This document shows, piece by piece, positions 15,074 through 29,371 of a stretch of 64,000 nt of DNA. The notes beneath the pieces are model-generated. The model worked only from the letters and a program-made list of their open reading frames with translations. It made no database searches and was not told where the DNA came from. The stretch lies in assembly GCF_050948215.1 (NCBI RefSeq), contig NW_027488904.1, positions 124,001 to 188,000 of the forward strand, given 5' to 3'. This DNA is from Halictus rubicundus. Lineage: Eukaryota > Arthropoda > Insecta > Hymenoptera > Halictidae. Positions within the stretch are counted from its first letter, which is position 1. Each line of letters begins with the position of its first letter. Both the position numbers and the translations under genes were made by a program.

Positions 15074-16430
15074 AATACTGTATCTTATCCGATCCTTTAT
15101 CCTATCCTATCCTCTATAATATCCTATCCCCTTTCCTATCCTCTATTCGATGCTCTCCACTATAATATCGTATCCTCTATCCTATCCTATCCTCTATCCT
15201 ATCCTGTCCTCTATCCTATCCTATCCTCAATCCTATCCTATCCTCTATCCTATCCTATCCTCTATCCTATCCTATCCTCTATCCTATCCTATCCTCTATC
15301 CTATCCTATACTCTATCCTATCCAATACTGTATCTTATCCGATCCTCTATCCTATCCTATCCTCTATAATATCCAATCCCCTATCCTATCCTCTATTCGA
15401 TCCTCTCCACTATAATATCGTATCCTCTATCCTATCCTATCATCTATCCTATCCAATCCCCTATCCGATCCTCTATCCTATCCCATCCTCAATCCTATCC
15501 TATCCACAATCCTATCCTATCCTCTATCCTATCCTATTGTCTATCCTATCCTATCCTGTATCCTATCCTATACTATCCTATCCTCTATCCTATCCTATCC
15601 TCTATCCTATCCTATCCTCTATCCTATCCAATCCTCTATCCTATACTCTATCCTCTCCTATCCTATATCCTACCCTATACTATCCCATCCTCTATTCGAT
15701 CCTCTCCACTATAATATCGTATCCTCTATCCTATCCTATCCTCTATCCTATCCAATCCCCTATCCGATCCTCTATCCTATCCTATCCTCAATCCTATCCT
15801 ATCCTCAATCCTATCCTATCTTCTATCCTATCCTATTCTCTATCCTATCCTATCCTATATCCTATCCTATACTATCCTATCCTCTATCCTATCCTATCCC
15901 CTATCCTATCCTCTATTCGATCCTCTCCACTATAATATCGTATCCTCTATCCTATCCTATCCTCTATCCTATCCAATCCCCTATCCGATCCTCTATCCTA
16001 TCCTATCCTCAATCCTACCCTATCCTCAATCCTATCCTATCCTCTATCCTATCCTATTCTCTATCCTATCCTATCCTATATCCTATCCTATACTATCCTA
16101 TCCTCTATCCTATCCTATCCTCAATCCTATCCTATCCTATCCTCTATCCTATCCTATCCTCTATCCTATCCTATCCTCTATCCTATTCTATACTCCATCC
16201 TATCCTATCCTCTATCCTATCCTATCCTCTATCCTATCCTATCCTCTATCCTATTCTATACTCCATCCTATCCTATCCGCTATCCTATCCTATCCTCTAT
16301 CCTATCCAATCCCCTATCCTATCCAATCCTCTATCCTATCCAATCCTCTATCCTATCCCCTATCCTATCCTCTATTCGATCCTCTCCACTATAATATCGT
16401 ATCCTCTATCCTATCCTATTCTCTATCCTA

Positions 16431-16949
16431 TCCAATCCTATATCCTATCCTATACTATCCTATCCTCTATCCTATCCTATCCCCTATCCTATCCTCTATT
16501 CGATCCTCTCCACTATAATATCGTATCCTCTATCCTATCCTATCCTCTATCCTATCCAATCCCCTATCCGATCCTATATCCTACCCTATCCTCAATCCTA
16601 TCCTATCCTCAATCCTATCCTATCCTCTATCCTATCCTATTCTCTATCCTATCCTATCCTATATCCTATCCTATACTATCCTATCCTCTATCCTATCCTA
16701 TCCTCTATCCTATCCTATTCTATACTCCATCCTATCCTATCCGCTATCCTATCCTATCCTCTATCCCATCCTATTCTCTATCCTATCCTATCCTATATCC
16801 TATCCTATACTATCCTATCCTCTATCCTATCCTATCCCCTATCCTATCCTCTATTCGATCCTATCCTCTATCCTATCCTATCCTCTATCCTATCCTATCC
16901 TCGATCCTATATTATCCTCAATCCTATCCTATCCTCTATCCTATCCTAT
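16431..16949. repeat. Satellite segment between the two 10.9-kb copies
   Basis: Satellite that matches 2210-2729 at a constant offset of 14,220 (whole lines of sequence agree, for example 2641 onward against 16861 onward). It therefore links the 14.2-kb and 10.9-kb duplication registers. It contains no gene. Confidence 0.8.
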
Positions 16950-19900
16950 CCTCTACCCTATTCTATACTCCATCCTATCCTATCCGCTATCCTATCCTAT
17001 CCTCTATCCTATCCTATCCTCTATCCTATCCAATCCCCTATCCGATCCTCTATCCTATCCGATCCTCTATCCTACCCTATCCTCAATCCTATCCTATCCT
17101 CAATCCTATCCTATCCTCTATCCTATCCTATTCTCTATCCTATCCTATCCTATATCCTATCCTATACTATCCTATCCTCTATCCTATCCTATCCTCTATC
17201 CTATTCTATACTCCATCCTATCCTATCCGCTATCCTATCCTATCCTCTATCCTATCCTATTCTCTATCCTATCCTATCCTATATCCTATCCTATACTATC
17301 CTATCCTCTATCCTATCCTATCCCCTATCCTATCCTCTATTCGATCCTCTCCACTATAATATCGTATCCTCTATCCTATCCTATCCTCTATCCTATCCAA
17401 TCCCCTATCCGATCCTATATCCTACCCTATCCTCAATCCTATCCTATCCTCAATCCTATCCTATCCTCTATCCTATCCTATTCTCTATCCTATCCTATCC
17501 TATATCCTATCCTATACTATCCTATCCTCTATCCTATCCTATCCTCTATCCTATCCTATTCTATACTCCATCCTATCCTATCCGCTATCCTATCCTATCC
17601 TCTATCCTATCCTATTCTCTATCCTATCCTATCCTATATCCTATCCTATACTATCCTATCCTCTATCCTATCCTATCCTCTATCCTATCCTATCCTCTAT
17701 CCTATCCAATCCTCTATCTTATTCTCTATCCTATCCTATCCTATATCCTATCCTATACTATCCTATCCTCTATCCTATCCTATCCCCTATCCTATCCTCT
17801 ATTCGATCCTCTCCACTATAATATCGTATCCTCTATCCTATCCTATCCTCTTTCCTATCCAATCCCCTATCCGTTCCTCTATCCTACCCTATCCTCAATC
17901 CTATCCTATCCTCAATCCTATCCTATCCTCTATCCTATCCTATTCTCTATCCTATCCTATCCTATATCCTATCCTATACTATCCTATCCTCTATCCTATC
18001 CTATCATCTATCCTATCCTCTATCCTACCCTATCCTCAATCCTATCCTATCCTCAATCCTATCCTATCCTCTATCCTATCCTATTCTCTATCCTATCCTA
18101 TCCTATATCCCATCCTATACTATCCTATCCTCTATCCTATCCTATGCTCTATCCTATCCTATCCTCTATCCTATTCTATACTCCATCCTATCCTATCCTA
18201 TCCTCTATCCTATCCTATCCTCTATCCTATCCTATCCTCTATCCTATTCTATACTCCATCCTATCCTATCCGCTATCCTATCCTATCCTCTATCCTATCC
18301 TATTCTCTACCCTATCCTATCCTATATCCTATCCTATACTATCCTATCCTCTATCCTATCAAATCCTCTATCCTATCCAATCCTCTATCCTATCCAATCC
18401 TCTATCCTATACTCTATCCTATCCTATCCTATATCCTATCCTATACTATCCTATCCTCTATCCTATCCTATCCCCTATCCTATCCTCTATTCGATCCTCC
18501 CCACTATAATATCGTATCCTCTATCCTATCCTATCCTCTATCCTATCCAATCCTATATCCTATACTCTATCCTATCCTATCCTATATCCTATCCTATACT
18601 ATCCTATCCTCTATCCTATCCTATCCTCTATCCTATCCTATCCTCTATCCTATCCTATCCTCTATCCTATCCTATCCTCTATCCTATCCTATCCTCGATC
18701 CTATATTATCCTCAATCCTATCCTATCCTCTATCCTATCCTATTCTCTATCCTATCCTATCCTCTATCCTATTCTATACTCCATCCTATCCTATCCGCTA
18801 ACCTACCCTATCCTATATCCTATCCTATACTATCCTATCCTCTATCCTATCCTATCCCCTATCCTATCCTCTATTCGATCCTCTCCACTATAATATCGTA
18901 TCCTCTATCCTATCCTATCCTCTATCCTATCCAATCCCCTATCCGATCCTCTATCCTATCCTATCCTCAATCCTACCCTATCCTCAATCCTATCCTATCC
19001 TCTATCCTATCCTATTCTCTATCCTACCCTATCCTATATCCTATCCTATACTATCCTATCCTCTATCCTATCCTATCCCCTATCCTATCCTCTATTCGAT
19101 CCTCTCCACTATAATATCGTATCCTCTATCCTATCCTATCCTCTATCCTATCCAATCCCCTATCCGATCCTCTATCCTACCCTATCCTCAATCCTATCCT
19201 ATCCTCAATCCTATCCTATCATCTATCCTATCCTATTCTCTATCCTATCCTATCCTATATCCTATCCTATACTATCCTATCCTCTATCCTATCCTATCCT
19301 CTATCCTATTCTATACTCCATCCTATCCTATCCTCTATCCTATCCTATCCTCTATCCTATCCTATCCTCTATCCTATTCTATACTCCATCCTATCCTATC
19401 CGCTATCCTATCCTATCCTCTATCCTATCCAATCCCCTATCCTATCCTCTATAATATCCAATCACTTATCCTATCCTCTATTCAATACTATACTCTATCC
19501 TATCCTATCCTCTACAATATCGTATCCTCTATCCTATCCTATCCTCTATCCTATCCAATCCTATATCCTATACTCTATCGTATCCTATCCTATATCCTAT
19601 CCTATACTATCCTATCCTCTATCCTATCCAATCCCCTATCCGATCCTCTATCCTACCCTATCCTCTATCCTATCCTATCCTCTATCCTATCCTATCCTCT
19701 ATCCTATTCTATACTCCATCCTATCCTATCCTCTATCCTATCCTATCCTCTATCCTATCCTATCCTCTATCCTATTCTATACTCCATCCTATCCTATCCG
19801 CTATCCTATCCTATCCTCTATTCTATCCAATCCCCTATCCTATCCTCTATAATATCCAATCACTTATCCTATCCTCTATTCAATCCTATACTCTATCCTA

Positions 19901-22900
19901 TCCTATCCTCTACAATATCCTATCCTCTATCCTATCCTATTCTCTATCCTATCCTATCCTATATCCTATCCTATACTATCCTATCCTCTATCCTATCCTA
20001 TCCTCTATCCTATTCTATACTCCATCCTATCCTATCCGCTATCCTATCCTATCCTCTATCCTATCCTATTCTCTATCCTATCCTATCCTATATCCTATCC
20101 TATACTATCCTATCCTCTATCCTATCCTATCCCCTATCCTATCCTCTATTCGATCCTCTCCACTATAATATCGTATCCTCTATCCTATCCTATCCTCTAT
20201 CCTATTATATCCTCTATCCTATCCTATCCTCTATCCTATCCTATCCTCTATCCTATCCTATCCTCTATCCTATCCTATCCTCTATCCTATCCTATCCTCT
20301 ATCCTATCCTATCCTCTATCCTATCCAATACTGTATCTTATCCGATCCTTTATCCTATCCTATCCTCTATCCTATCCTATTCTCTACCCTATCCTATCCT
20401 ATATCCTATCCTATACTATCCTATGCTCAATCCTATCCAATCCTCTATCCTATCCAATCCTCTATCCTATACTCTATCCTATCCTATCCTATATCCTATC
20501 CTATACTATCCTATCCTCTATCCTATCCTATCCTCTATCCTATCCTATCCTCTATCCTATCCTATCCTCTATCCTATCCTATCCTCTATCCTATCCTATC
20601 CTCGATCCTATATTATCCTCAATCCTATCCTATCCTCTATCCTATCCTATCCTGTACCCTATTCTATACTCCATCCTATCCTATCCGCTATCCTATCCTA
20701 TCCTCTATCCTATCCTATCCTCTATCCTATCCAATCCCCTATCCGATCCTCTATCCTATCCGATCCTCTATCCTACCCTATCCTCAATCCTATCCTATCC
20801 TCAATCCTATCCTATCCTCTATCCTATCCTATTCTCTATCCTATCCTATCCTATATCCTATCCTATACTATCCTATCCTCTATCCTATCCTATCCTCTAT
20901 CCTATTCTATACTCCATCCTATCCTATCCGCTATCCTATCCTATCCTCTATCCTATCCTATTCTCTATCCTATCCTATCCTATATCCTATCCTATACTAT
21001 CCTATCCTCTATCCTATCCTATCCCCTATCCTATCCTCTATTCGATCCTCTCCACTATAATATCGTATCCTCTATCCTATCCTATCCTCTATCCTATCCA
21101 ATCCCCTATCCGATCCTATATCCTACCCTATCCTCAATCCTATCCTATCCTCAATCCTATCCTATCCTCTATCCTATCCTATTCTCTATCCTATCCTATC
21201 CTATATCCTATCCTATACTATCCTATCCTCTATCCTATCCTATCCTCTATCCTATCCTATTCTATACTCCATCCTATCCTATCCGCTATCCTATCCTATC
21301 CTCTATCCTATCCTATTCTCTATCCTATCCTATCCTATATCCTATCCTATACTATCCTATCCTCTATCCTATCCTATCCTCTATCCTATCCTATCCTCTA
21401 TCCTATCCAATCCTCTATCTTATTCTCTATCCTATCCTATCCTATATCCTATCCTATACTATCCTATCCTCTATCCTATCCTATCCCCTATCCTATCCTC
21501 TATTCGATCCTCTCCACTATAATATCGTATCCTCTATCCTATCCTATCCTCTTTCCTATCCAATCCCCTATCCGTTCCTCTATCCTACCCTATCCTCAAT
21601 CCTATCCTATCCTCAATCCTATCCTATCCTCTATCCTATCCTATTCTCTATCCTATCCTATCCTATATCCTATCCTATACTATCCTATCCTCTATCCTAT
21701 CCTATCCTCTATCCTGTTCTATACTCCATCCTATCCTATCCTATCCTCTATCCTATCCTATTCTATACTCCATCCTATACTATCCGCTATCCTATCCTAT
21801 CCTCTATCCTATCCTATTCTCTATTCTATCCTATCCTATATCCTATCCTATACTATCCTATCCTCTATCCTATCCTCTATCCTATCCTATCCTCTATCCT
21901 ATCCTATCCTCTATCCTATCCTATCCTCTATCCTATCCTATCCTCTATCCTATCCTATCCTCTATCCTATCCTATCCTCTATCCTATCCAATCCTCCATC
22001 CTATACTCTATCCTATCCTATCCTATATCCTATCCTATACTATCCTATCCTCTATCCTATCCTATCCCCTATCCTATCCTCTATTCGATCCTCTCCACTA
22101 TAATATCGTATCCTCTATCCTATCCTATCTTCTATCCTATCCAATCCTCTATCCGATCCTCTATCCTACCCTATCCTCAATCCTATCCTATCCTCAATCC
22201 TATCCTATCATCTATCCTATCCTATTCTCTATCCTATCCTATCCTATATCCTATCCTATACTATCCTATCCTCTATCCTATCCTATCCTCTATCCTATTC
22301 TATACTCCATCCTATCCTATCCTCTATCCTATCCTATCCTCTATCCTATCCTATCCTCTATCCTATTCTATACTCCATCCTATCCTATCCGCTATCCTAT
22401 CCTATCCTCTATCCTATCCAATCCCCTATCTTATCCTCTATAATATCCAATCACTTATCCTATCCTGTATTCAATCCTATACTCTATCCTATCCTGTCCT
22501 CTACAATATCGTATCCTCTATCCTATCCTATCCTCTATCCTATCCAATCCTATATCCTATACTCTATCCTATCCTATCCTATATCCTATCCTATACTATC
22601 CTATCCTCTATCCTATCCTATCCCCGATCCTATCCTCTATTCGATCCTCTCCACTATAATATCGTATCCTCTATCCTATCCTATCCTCTATCCTATCCTC
22701 TATCCTACCCTATCCTCAATCCTATCCTATCCTCAATCCTATCCTATCCTCTATCCTATCCTATTCTCTATCCTATCCTATCCTATATCCCATCCTATAC
22801 TATCCTATCCTCTATCCTATCCTATGCTCTATCCTATCCTATCCTCTATCCTATTCTATACTCCATCCTATCCTATCCTATCCTCTATCCTATCCTATCC

Positions 22901-25423
22901 TCTATCCTATCCTATCCTCTATCCTATTCTATACTCCATCCTATCCTATCCGCTATCCTATCCTATCCTCTATCCTATCCTATTCTCTACCCTATCCTAT
23001 CCTATATCCTATCCTATACTATCCTATCCTCTATCCTATCAAATCCTCTATCCTATCCAATCCTCTATCCTATCCAATCCTCTATCCTATACTCTATCCT
23101 ATCCTATCCTATATCCTATCCTATACTATCCTATCCTCTATCCTATCCTATCCCCTATCCTATCCTCTATTCGATCCTCTCCACTATAATATCGTATCCT
23201 CTATCCTATCCTATCCTCTATCCTATCCAATCCTATATCCTATACTCTATCGTATCCTATCCTATATCCTATCCTATACTATCCTATCCTCTATCCTATC
23301 CTATCCTCTATCCTATCCTATCCTCTATCCTATCCTATCCTCTATCCTATCCTATCCTCTATCCTATCCTATCCTCTATCCTATCCTATCCTCGATCCTA
23401 TATTATCCTCAATCCTATCCTATCCTCTATCCTATCCTATTCTCTATCCTATCCTATCCTCTATCCTATTCTATACTCCATCCTATCCTATCCGCTAACC
23501 TATCCTATCCTCTATCCTATCCAATCCCCTATACTATCCTCTATAATATCCAATCACCTATCCTATCCTCTATTCAATCCTATACTCTATCCTATCCAAT
23601 CCTCTACAATATCGTATCCTCTATCCTATCCTATCCTATATCCTACCCTATACTATCCTATCCTCTATTCGATCCTCTCCACTATAATATCGTATCCTCT
23701 ATCCTATCCTATCTTCTATCCTATCCAATCCCCTATCCGATCCTCTATCCTATCATATCCTCAATCCTATCCTATCCTCAATCCTATCCTATCCTCTATC
23801 CTATCCTATTCTCTATCCTACCCTATCCTATATCCTATCCTATACTATCCTATCCTCTATCCTATCCTATCCCCTATCCTATCCTCTATTCGATCCTCTC
23901 CACTATAATATCGTATCCTCTATCCTATCCTATCCTCTATCCTATCCAATCCCCTATCCGATCCTCTATCCTACCCTATCCTCAATCCTATCCTATCCTC
24001 AATCCTATCCTATCATCTATCCTATCCTATTCTCTATCCTATCCTATCCTATATCCTATCCTATACTATCCTATCCTCTATCCTATCCTATCCTCTATCC
24101 TATTCTATACTCCATCCTATCCTATCCTCTATCCTATCCTATCCTCTATCCTATCCTATCCTCTATCCTATTCTATACTCCATCCTATCCTATCCGCTAT
24201 CCTATCCTATCCTCTATCCTATCCAATCCCCTATCCTATCCTCTATAATATCCAATCACTTATCCTATCCTCTATTCAATACTATACTCTATCCTATCCT
24301 ATCCTCTACAATATCGTATCCTCTATCCTATCCTATCCTCTATCCTATCCAATCCTATATCCTATACTCTATCGTATCCTATCCTATATCCTATCCTCTA
24401 TCCTATCCAATCCCCTATCCGATCCTCTATCCTACCCTATCCTCTATCCTATCCTATCCTCTATCCTATCCTATCCTCTATCCTATTCTATACTCCATCC
24501 TATCCTATCCTCTATCCTATCCTATCCTCTATCCTATCCTATCCTCTATCCTATTCTATACTCCATCCTATCCTATCCGCTATCCTATCCTATCCTCTAT
24601 TCTATCCAATCCCCTATCCTATCCTCTATAATATCCAATCACTTATCCTATCCTCTATTCAATACTATACTCTATCCTATCCTATCCTCTACAATATCGT
24701 ATCCTCTATCCTATCCTATCCTCTATCCTATCCAATCCTATATCCTATACTCTATCGTATCCTATCCTATATCCTATCCTATACTATCCTATCCTCTATC
24801 CTATCCAATCCCCTATCCGATCCTCTATCCTACCCTATCCTCTATCCTATCCTATCCTCTATCCTATCCAATCCCCTATCCTATCCTCTATAATATCCAA
24901 TCACTTATCCTATCCTCTATTCAATCCTATACTCTATCCTATCCTATCCTCTACAATATCCTATCCTCTATCCTAACCTATCCTCTATCCTATCCTATCC
25001 TCTATCCTATTCTATACTCCATCCTATCGTATCCGCTATCCTATCCTATCCTCTATCCTATCCTATCCTCAATCCTATCCTATCCTCTATCCTATCCTAT
25101 TCTCTATCCTATCCTATCCTCTATCCTACCCTATCCTCTATCCTATCCTATCCTCTATTCGATCCTCTCCACTATAATATCGTATCCTCTATCCTATCCT
25201 ATCCTCTATCCTATCCAATCCCCTACCCGATCCTCTATCCTATCCTATCCTCAATCCTATCCTATCCTCAATCCTATCCTATCCTCTATCCTATTCAATC
25301 CTATATCCTATATTCTATCGTATCCTATCCTTTATCCTATGATATCCTCTATCCTATCGTATCCTCTATCCTATCCTATCCTCTATCCTATAATCTATCC
25401 TCAATCCTATCCTCTATGCTATC

Positions 25424-25442
25424 CTGTCCTCTTTTAAAATCG
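25424..25442. repeat. TTTTAAAATCG landmark box, copy 3
   Basis: This is an exact copy of the box at 776, in the segment duplicated from 14.6 kb. Confidence 0.9.
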
Positions 25443-25610
25443 TATCCTCTATCCTATCCTATCCTCTATCCTATCCAATCCTCTATCCTATCCAATCCTC
25501 TATCCTATCCAATCCTCTATCCTATCCTATCCTCTATAATATCGTATCCTGTATCATATCCTATACTCTTTTCTATGATCTCATCTATCCTATCCTATCC
25601 TCTATCGTCT

Positions 25611-25918
25611 CCTATCCTCTATCCTATCCTATCCTCTATCCTATCCTATCCTCTATCCTATCCTATCCTCTATCCTATCCTATCCTCTATCCTATCCTAT
25701 CCTCTATCCTATCCTATCCTCTATCCTATCCTATCCTCTATCCTATCCTATCCTCTATCCTATCCTATCCTCTATCCTATCCTATCCTCTATCCTATCCT
25801 ATCCTCTATCCTATCCTATCCTCTATCCTATCCTATCCTCTATCCTATCCTATCCTCTATCCTATCCTATCCTCTATCCTATCCTATCCTCTATCCTATC
25901 CTATCCTCTATCCTATCC
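25611..25918. repeat. Pure 17-mer tract (about 18 monomers)
   Basis: This is a 308-bp uninterrupted run of the consensus monomer, the counterpart of 14766-15073 with identical length. Confidence 0.95.
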
Positions 25919-28900
25919 AATACTGTATCTTATCCGATCCTTTATCCTATCCTATCCTCTATAATATCCTATCCCCTTTCCTATCCTCTATTCGATGCTC
26001 TCCACTATAATATCGTATCCTCTATCCTATCCTATCCTCTATCCTATCCTGTCCTCTATCCTATCCTATCCTCAATCCTATCCTATCCTCTATCCTATCC
26101 TATCCTCTATCCTATCCTATCCTCTATCCTATCCTATCCTCTATCCTATCCTATACTCTATCCTATCCAATACTGTATCTTATCCGATCCTCTATCCTAT
26201 CCTATCCTCTATAATATCCAATCCCCTATCCTATCCTCTATTCGATCCTCTCCACTATAATATCGTATCCTCTATCCTATCCTATCATCTATCCTATCCA
26301 ATCCCCTATCCGATCCTCTATCCTATCCCATCCTCAATCCTATCCTATCCACAATCCTATCCTATCCTCTATCCTATCCTATTGTCTATCCTATCCTATC
26401 CTGTATCCTATCCTATACTATCCTATCCTCTATCCTATCCTATCCTCTATCCTATCCTATCCTCTATCCTATCCAATCCTCTATCCTATACTCTATCCTA
26501 TCCTATCCTATATCCTACCCTATACTATCCCATCCTCTATTCGATCCTCTCCACTATAATATCGTATCCTCTATCCTATCCTATCCTCTATCCTATCCAA
26601 TCCCCTATCCGATCCTCTATCCTATCCTATCCTCAATCCTATCCTATCCTCAATCCTATCCTATCTTCTATCCTATCCTATTCTCTATCCTATCCTATCC
26701 TATATCCTATCCTATACTATCCTATCCTCTATCCTATCCTATCCCCTATCCTATCCTCTATTCGATCCTCTCCACTATAATATCGTATCCTCTATCCTAT
26801 CCTATCCTCTATCCTATCCAATCCCCTATCCGATCCTCTATCCTATCCTATCCTCTATCCTATCCAATCCCCTATCCGATCCTCTATCCTATCCTATCCT
26901 CAATCCTACCCTATCCTCAATCCTATCCTATCCTCTATCCTATCCTATTCTCTATCCTATCCTATCCTATATCCTATCCTATACTATCCTATCCTCTATC
27001 CTATCCTATCCTCAATCCTATCCTATCCTATCCTCTATCCTATCCTATCCTCTATCCTATCCTATCCTCTATCCTATTCTATACTCCATCCTATCCTATC
27101 CTCTATCCTATCCTATCCTCTATCCTATCCTATCCTCTATCCTATTCTATACTCCATCCTATCCTATCCGCTATCCTATCCTATCCTCTATCCTATCCAA
27201 TCCCCTATCCTATCCAATCCTCTATCCTATCCAATCCTCTATCCTATCCCCTATCCTATCCTCTATTCGATCCTCTCCACTATAATATCGTATCCTCTAT
27301 CCTATCCTATCCTCTATCCTATCCAATCCTATATCCTATACTCTATCCTATCCTATCCTATATCCTATCCTATACTATCCTATCCTCTATCCTATCCTAT
27401 CCTCTATCCTATCCTATCCTCTATCCTATCCTATCCTCTATCCTATCCTATCCTCTATCCTATCCTATCCTCTATCCTATCCTATCCTCGATCCTATATT
27501 ATCCTCAATCCTATCCTATCCTCTATCCTATCCTATTCTCTATCCTATCCTATCCTCTATCCTATTCTATACTCCATCCTATCCTATCCGCTAACCTATC
27601 CTATCCTCTATCCTATCCAATCCCCTATACTATCCTCTATAATATCCAATCACCTATCCTATCCTCTATTCAATCCTATACTCTATCCTATCCAATCCTC
27701 TACAATATCGTATCCTCTATCCTATCCTATCCTATATCCTACCCTATACTATCCTATCCTCTATTCGATCCTCTCCACTATAATATCGTATCCTCTATCC
27801 TATCCTATCCTCTATCCTATCCAATCCCCTATCCGATCCTCTATCCTATCCTATCCTCAATCCTATCCTATCCTCAATCCTATCCTATCCTCTATCCTAT
27901 CCTATTCTCTATCCTACCCTATCCTATATCCTATCCTATACTATCCTATCCTCTATCCTATCCTATCCCCTATCCTATCCTCTATTCGATCCTCTCCACT
28001 ATAATATCGTATCCTCTATCCTATCCTATCCTCTATCCTATCCAATCCCCTATCCGATCCTCTATCCTACCCTATCCTCAATCCTATCCTATCCTCAATC
28101 CTATCCTATCATCTATCCTATCCTATTCTCTATCCTATCCTATCCTATATCCTATCCTATACTATCCTATCCTCTATCCTATCCTATCCTCTATCCTATT
28201 CTATACTCCATCCTATCCTATCCTCTATCCTATCTTATCCTCTATCCTATCCTATCCTCTATCCTATTCTATACTCCATCCTATCCTATCCGCTATCCTA
28301 TCCTATCCTCTATCCTATCCAATCCCCTATCCTATCCTCTATAATATCCAATCACTTATCCTATCCTCTATTCAATACTATACTCTATTCTATCCTATCA
28401 TCTACAATATCGTATCCTCTATCCTATCCTATCCTCTATCCTATCCAATCCTATATCCTATACTCTATCGTATCCTATCCTATATCCTATCCTATACTAT
28501 CCTATCCTCTATCCTATCCAATCCCCTATCCGATCCTCTATCCTACCCTATCCTCTATCCTATCCTATCCTCTATCCTATCCTATCCTCTATCCTATTCT
28601 ATACTCCATCCTATCCTATCCTCTATCCTATCCTACCCTCTATCCTATCCTATCCTCTATCCTATTCTATACTCCATCCTATCCTATCCGCTATCCTATC
28701 CTATCCTCTATCCTATCCAATCCCCTATCCTATCCTCTATAATATCCAATCACTTATCCTATCCTCTATTCAATCCTATACTCTATCCTATCCTATCCTC
28801 TACAATATCCTATCCTCTATCCTAACCTATCCTCTATCCTATCCTATCCTCTATCCTATTCTATACTCCATCCTATCGTATCCGCTATCCTATCCTATCC

Positions 28901-29352
28901 TCTATCCTATCCTATCCTCAATCCTATCCTATCCTCTATCCTATCCTATTCTCTATCCTATCCTATCCTCTATCCTATCCTATCCTCTATCCTATCCTAT
29001 CCTCTATCCTATCCAATACTGTATCTTATCCGATCCTTTATCCTATCCTATCCTCTATAATATCCTATCTTCTATCCTATCCTCTATTCGATCCTCTCCA
29101 CTATAATATCGTATCCTCTATCCTATCCTATCCTCTATCCTATCCAATCCCCTACCCGATCCTCTATCCTATCCTATCCTCAATCCTATCCTATCCTCAA
29201 TCCTATCCTATCCTCTATCCTATTCAATCCTATATCCTATATTCTATCGTATCCTATCCTTTATCCTATCCTATCCCCTATCCTATCGTATCCTCTATCC
29301 TATCCTATCCTCTATCCTATAATCTATCCTCAATCCTATCCTCTATGCTATC

Positions 29353-29371
29353 CTGTCCTCTTTTAAAATCG
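29353..29371. repeat. TTTTAAAATCG landmark box, copy 4
   Basis: This is an exact copy of the box at 776. The downstream landmark spacing is 271 bp, the shortest of the four comparable blocks. Confidence 0.9.

Larger units (their letters stand above)
9291..16430. repeat. 17-bp satellite, remainder of ~10.9-kb duplicated segment, copy A
   Basis: This satellite contains pure 17-mer runs, a third partial ~3.3-kb unit starting near 9745, and the second TTTTAAAATCG landmark block. Corresponding positions in the other copy: 9515 matches 20423, 11899 matches 22824, 14571 matches 25416 and 15150 matches 25995. The offsets drift from about 10,908 to 10,925 and then 10,845, in line with small copy-number changes. 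I see nothing in it apart from satellite. Confidence 0.9.
16950..27300. repeat. ~10.9-kb duplicated satellite segment, copy B
   Basis: This is the second copy of 5991-16430. The first landmark matches at offset 10,959 (5991 to 16950) and later ones at 10,845 (14571 to 25416). The TTT of CTTTCCTATCC is at 17851 and 21552 here, against 6892 and 10644 in copy A. The copies share private variants, such as the AATGCTCTCC change in the TCCACTATAATATCG box near 15150 and 25995. Divergence resumes near 16430/27310. It contains no gene. Confidence 0.88.

Noticed and set aside
20423..23908. A 1,161-codon forward frame in the second 10.9-kb copy
   Set aside because: Same artefact; its near twin at 9515 ends early from small changes, which shows no selection to keep it open.
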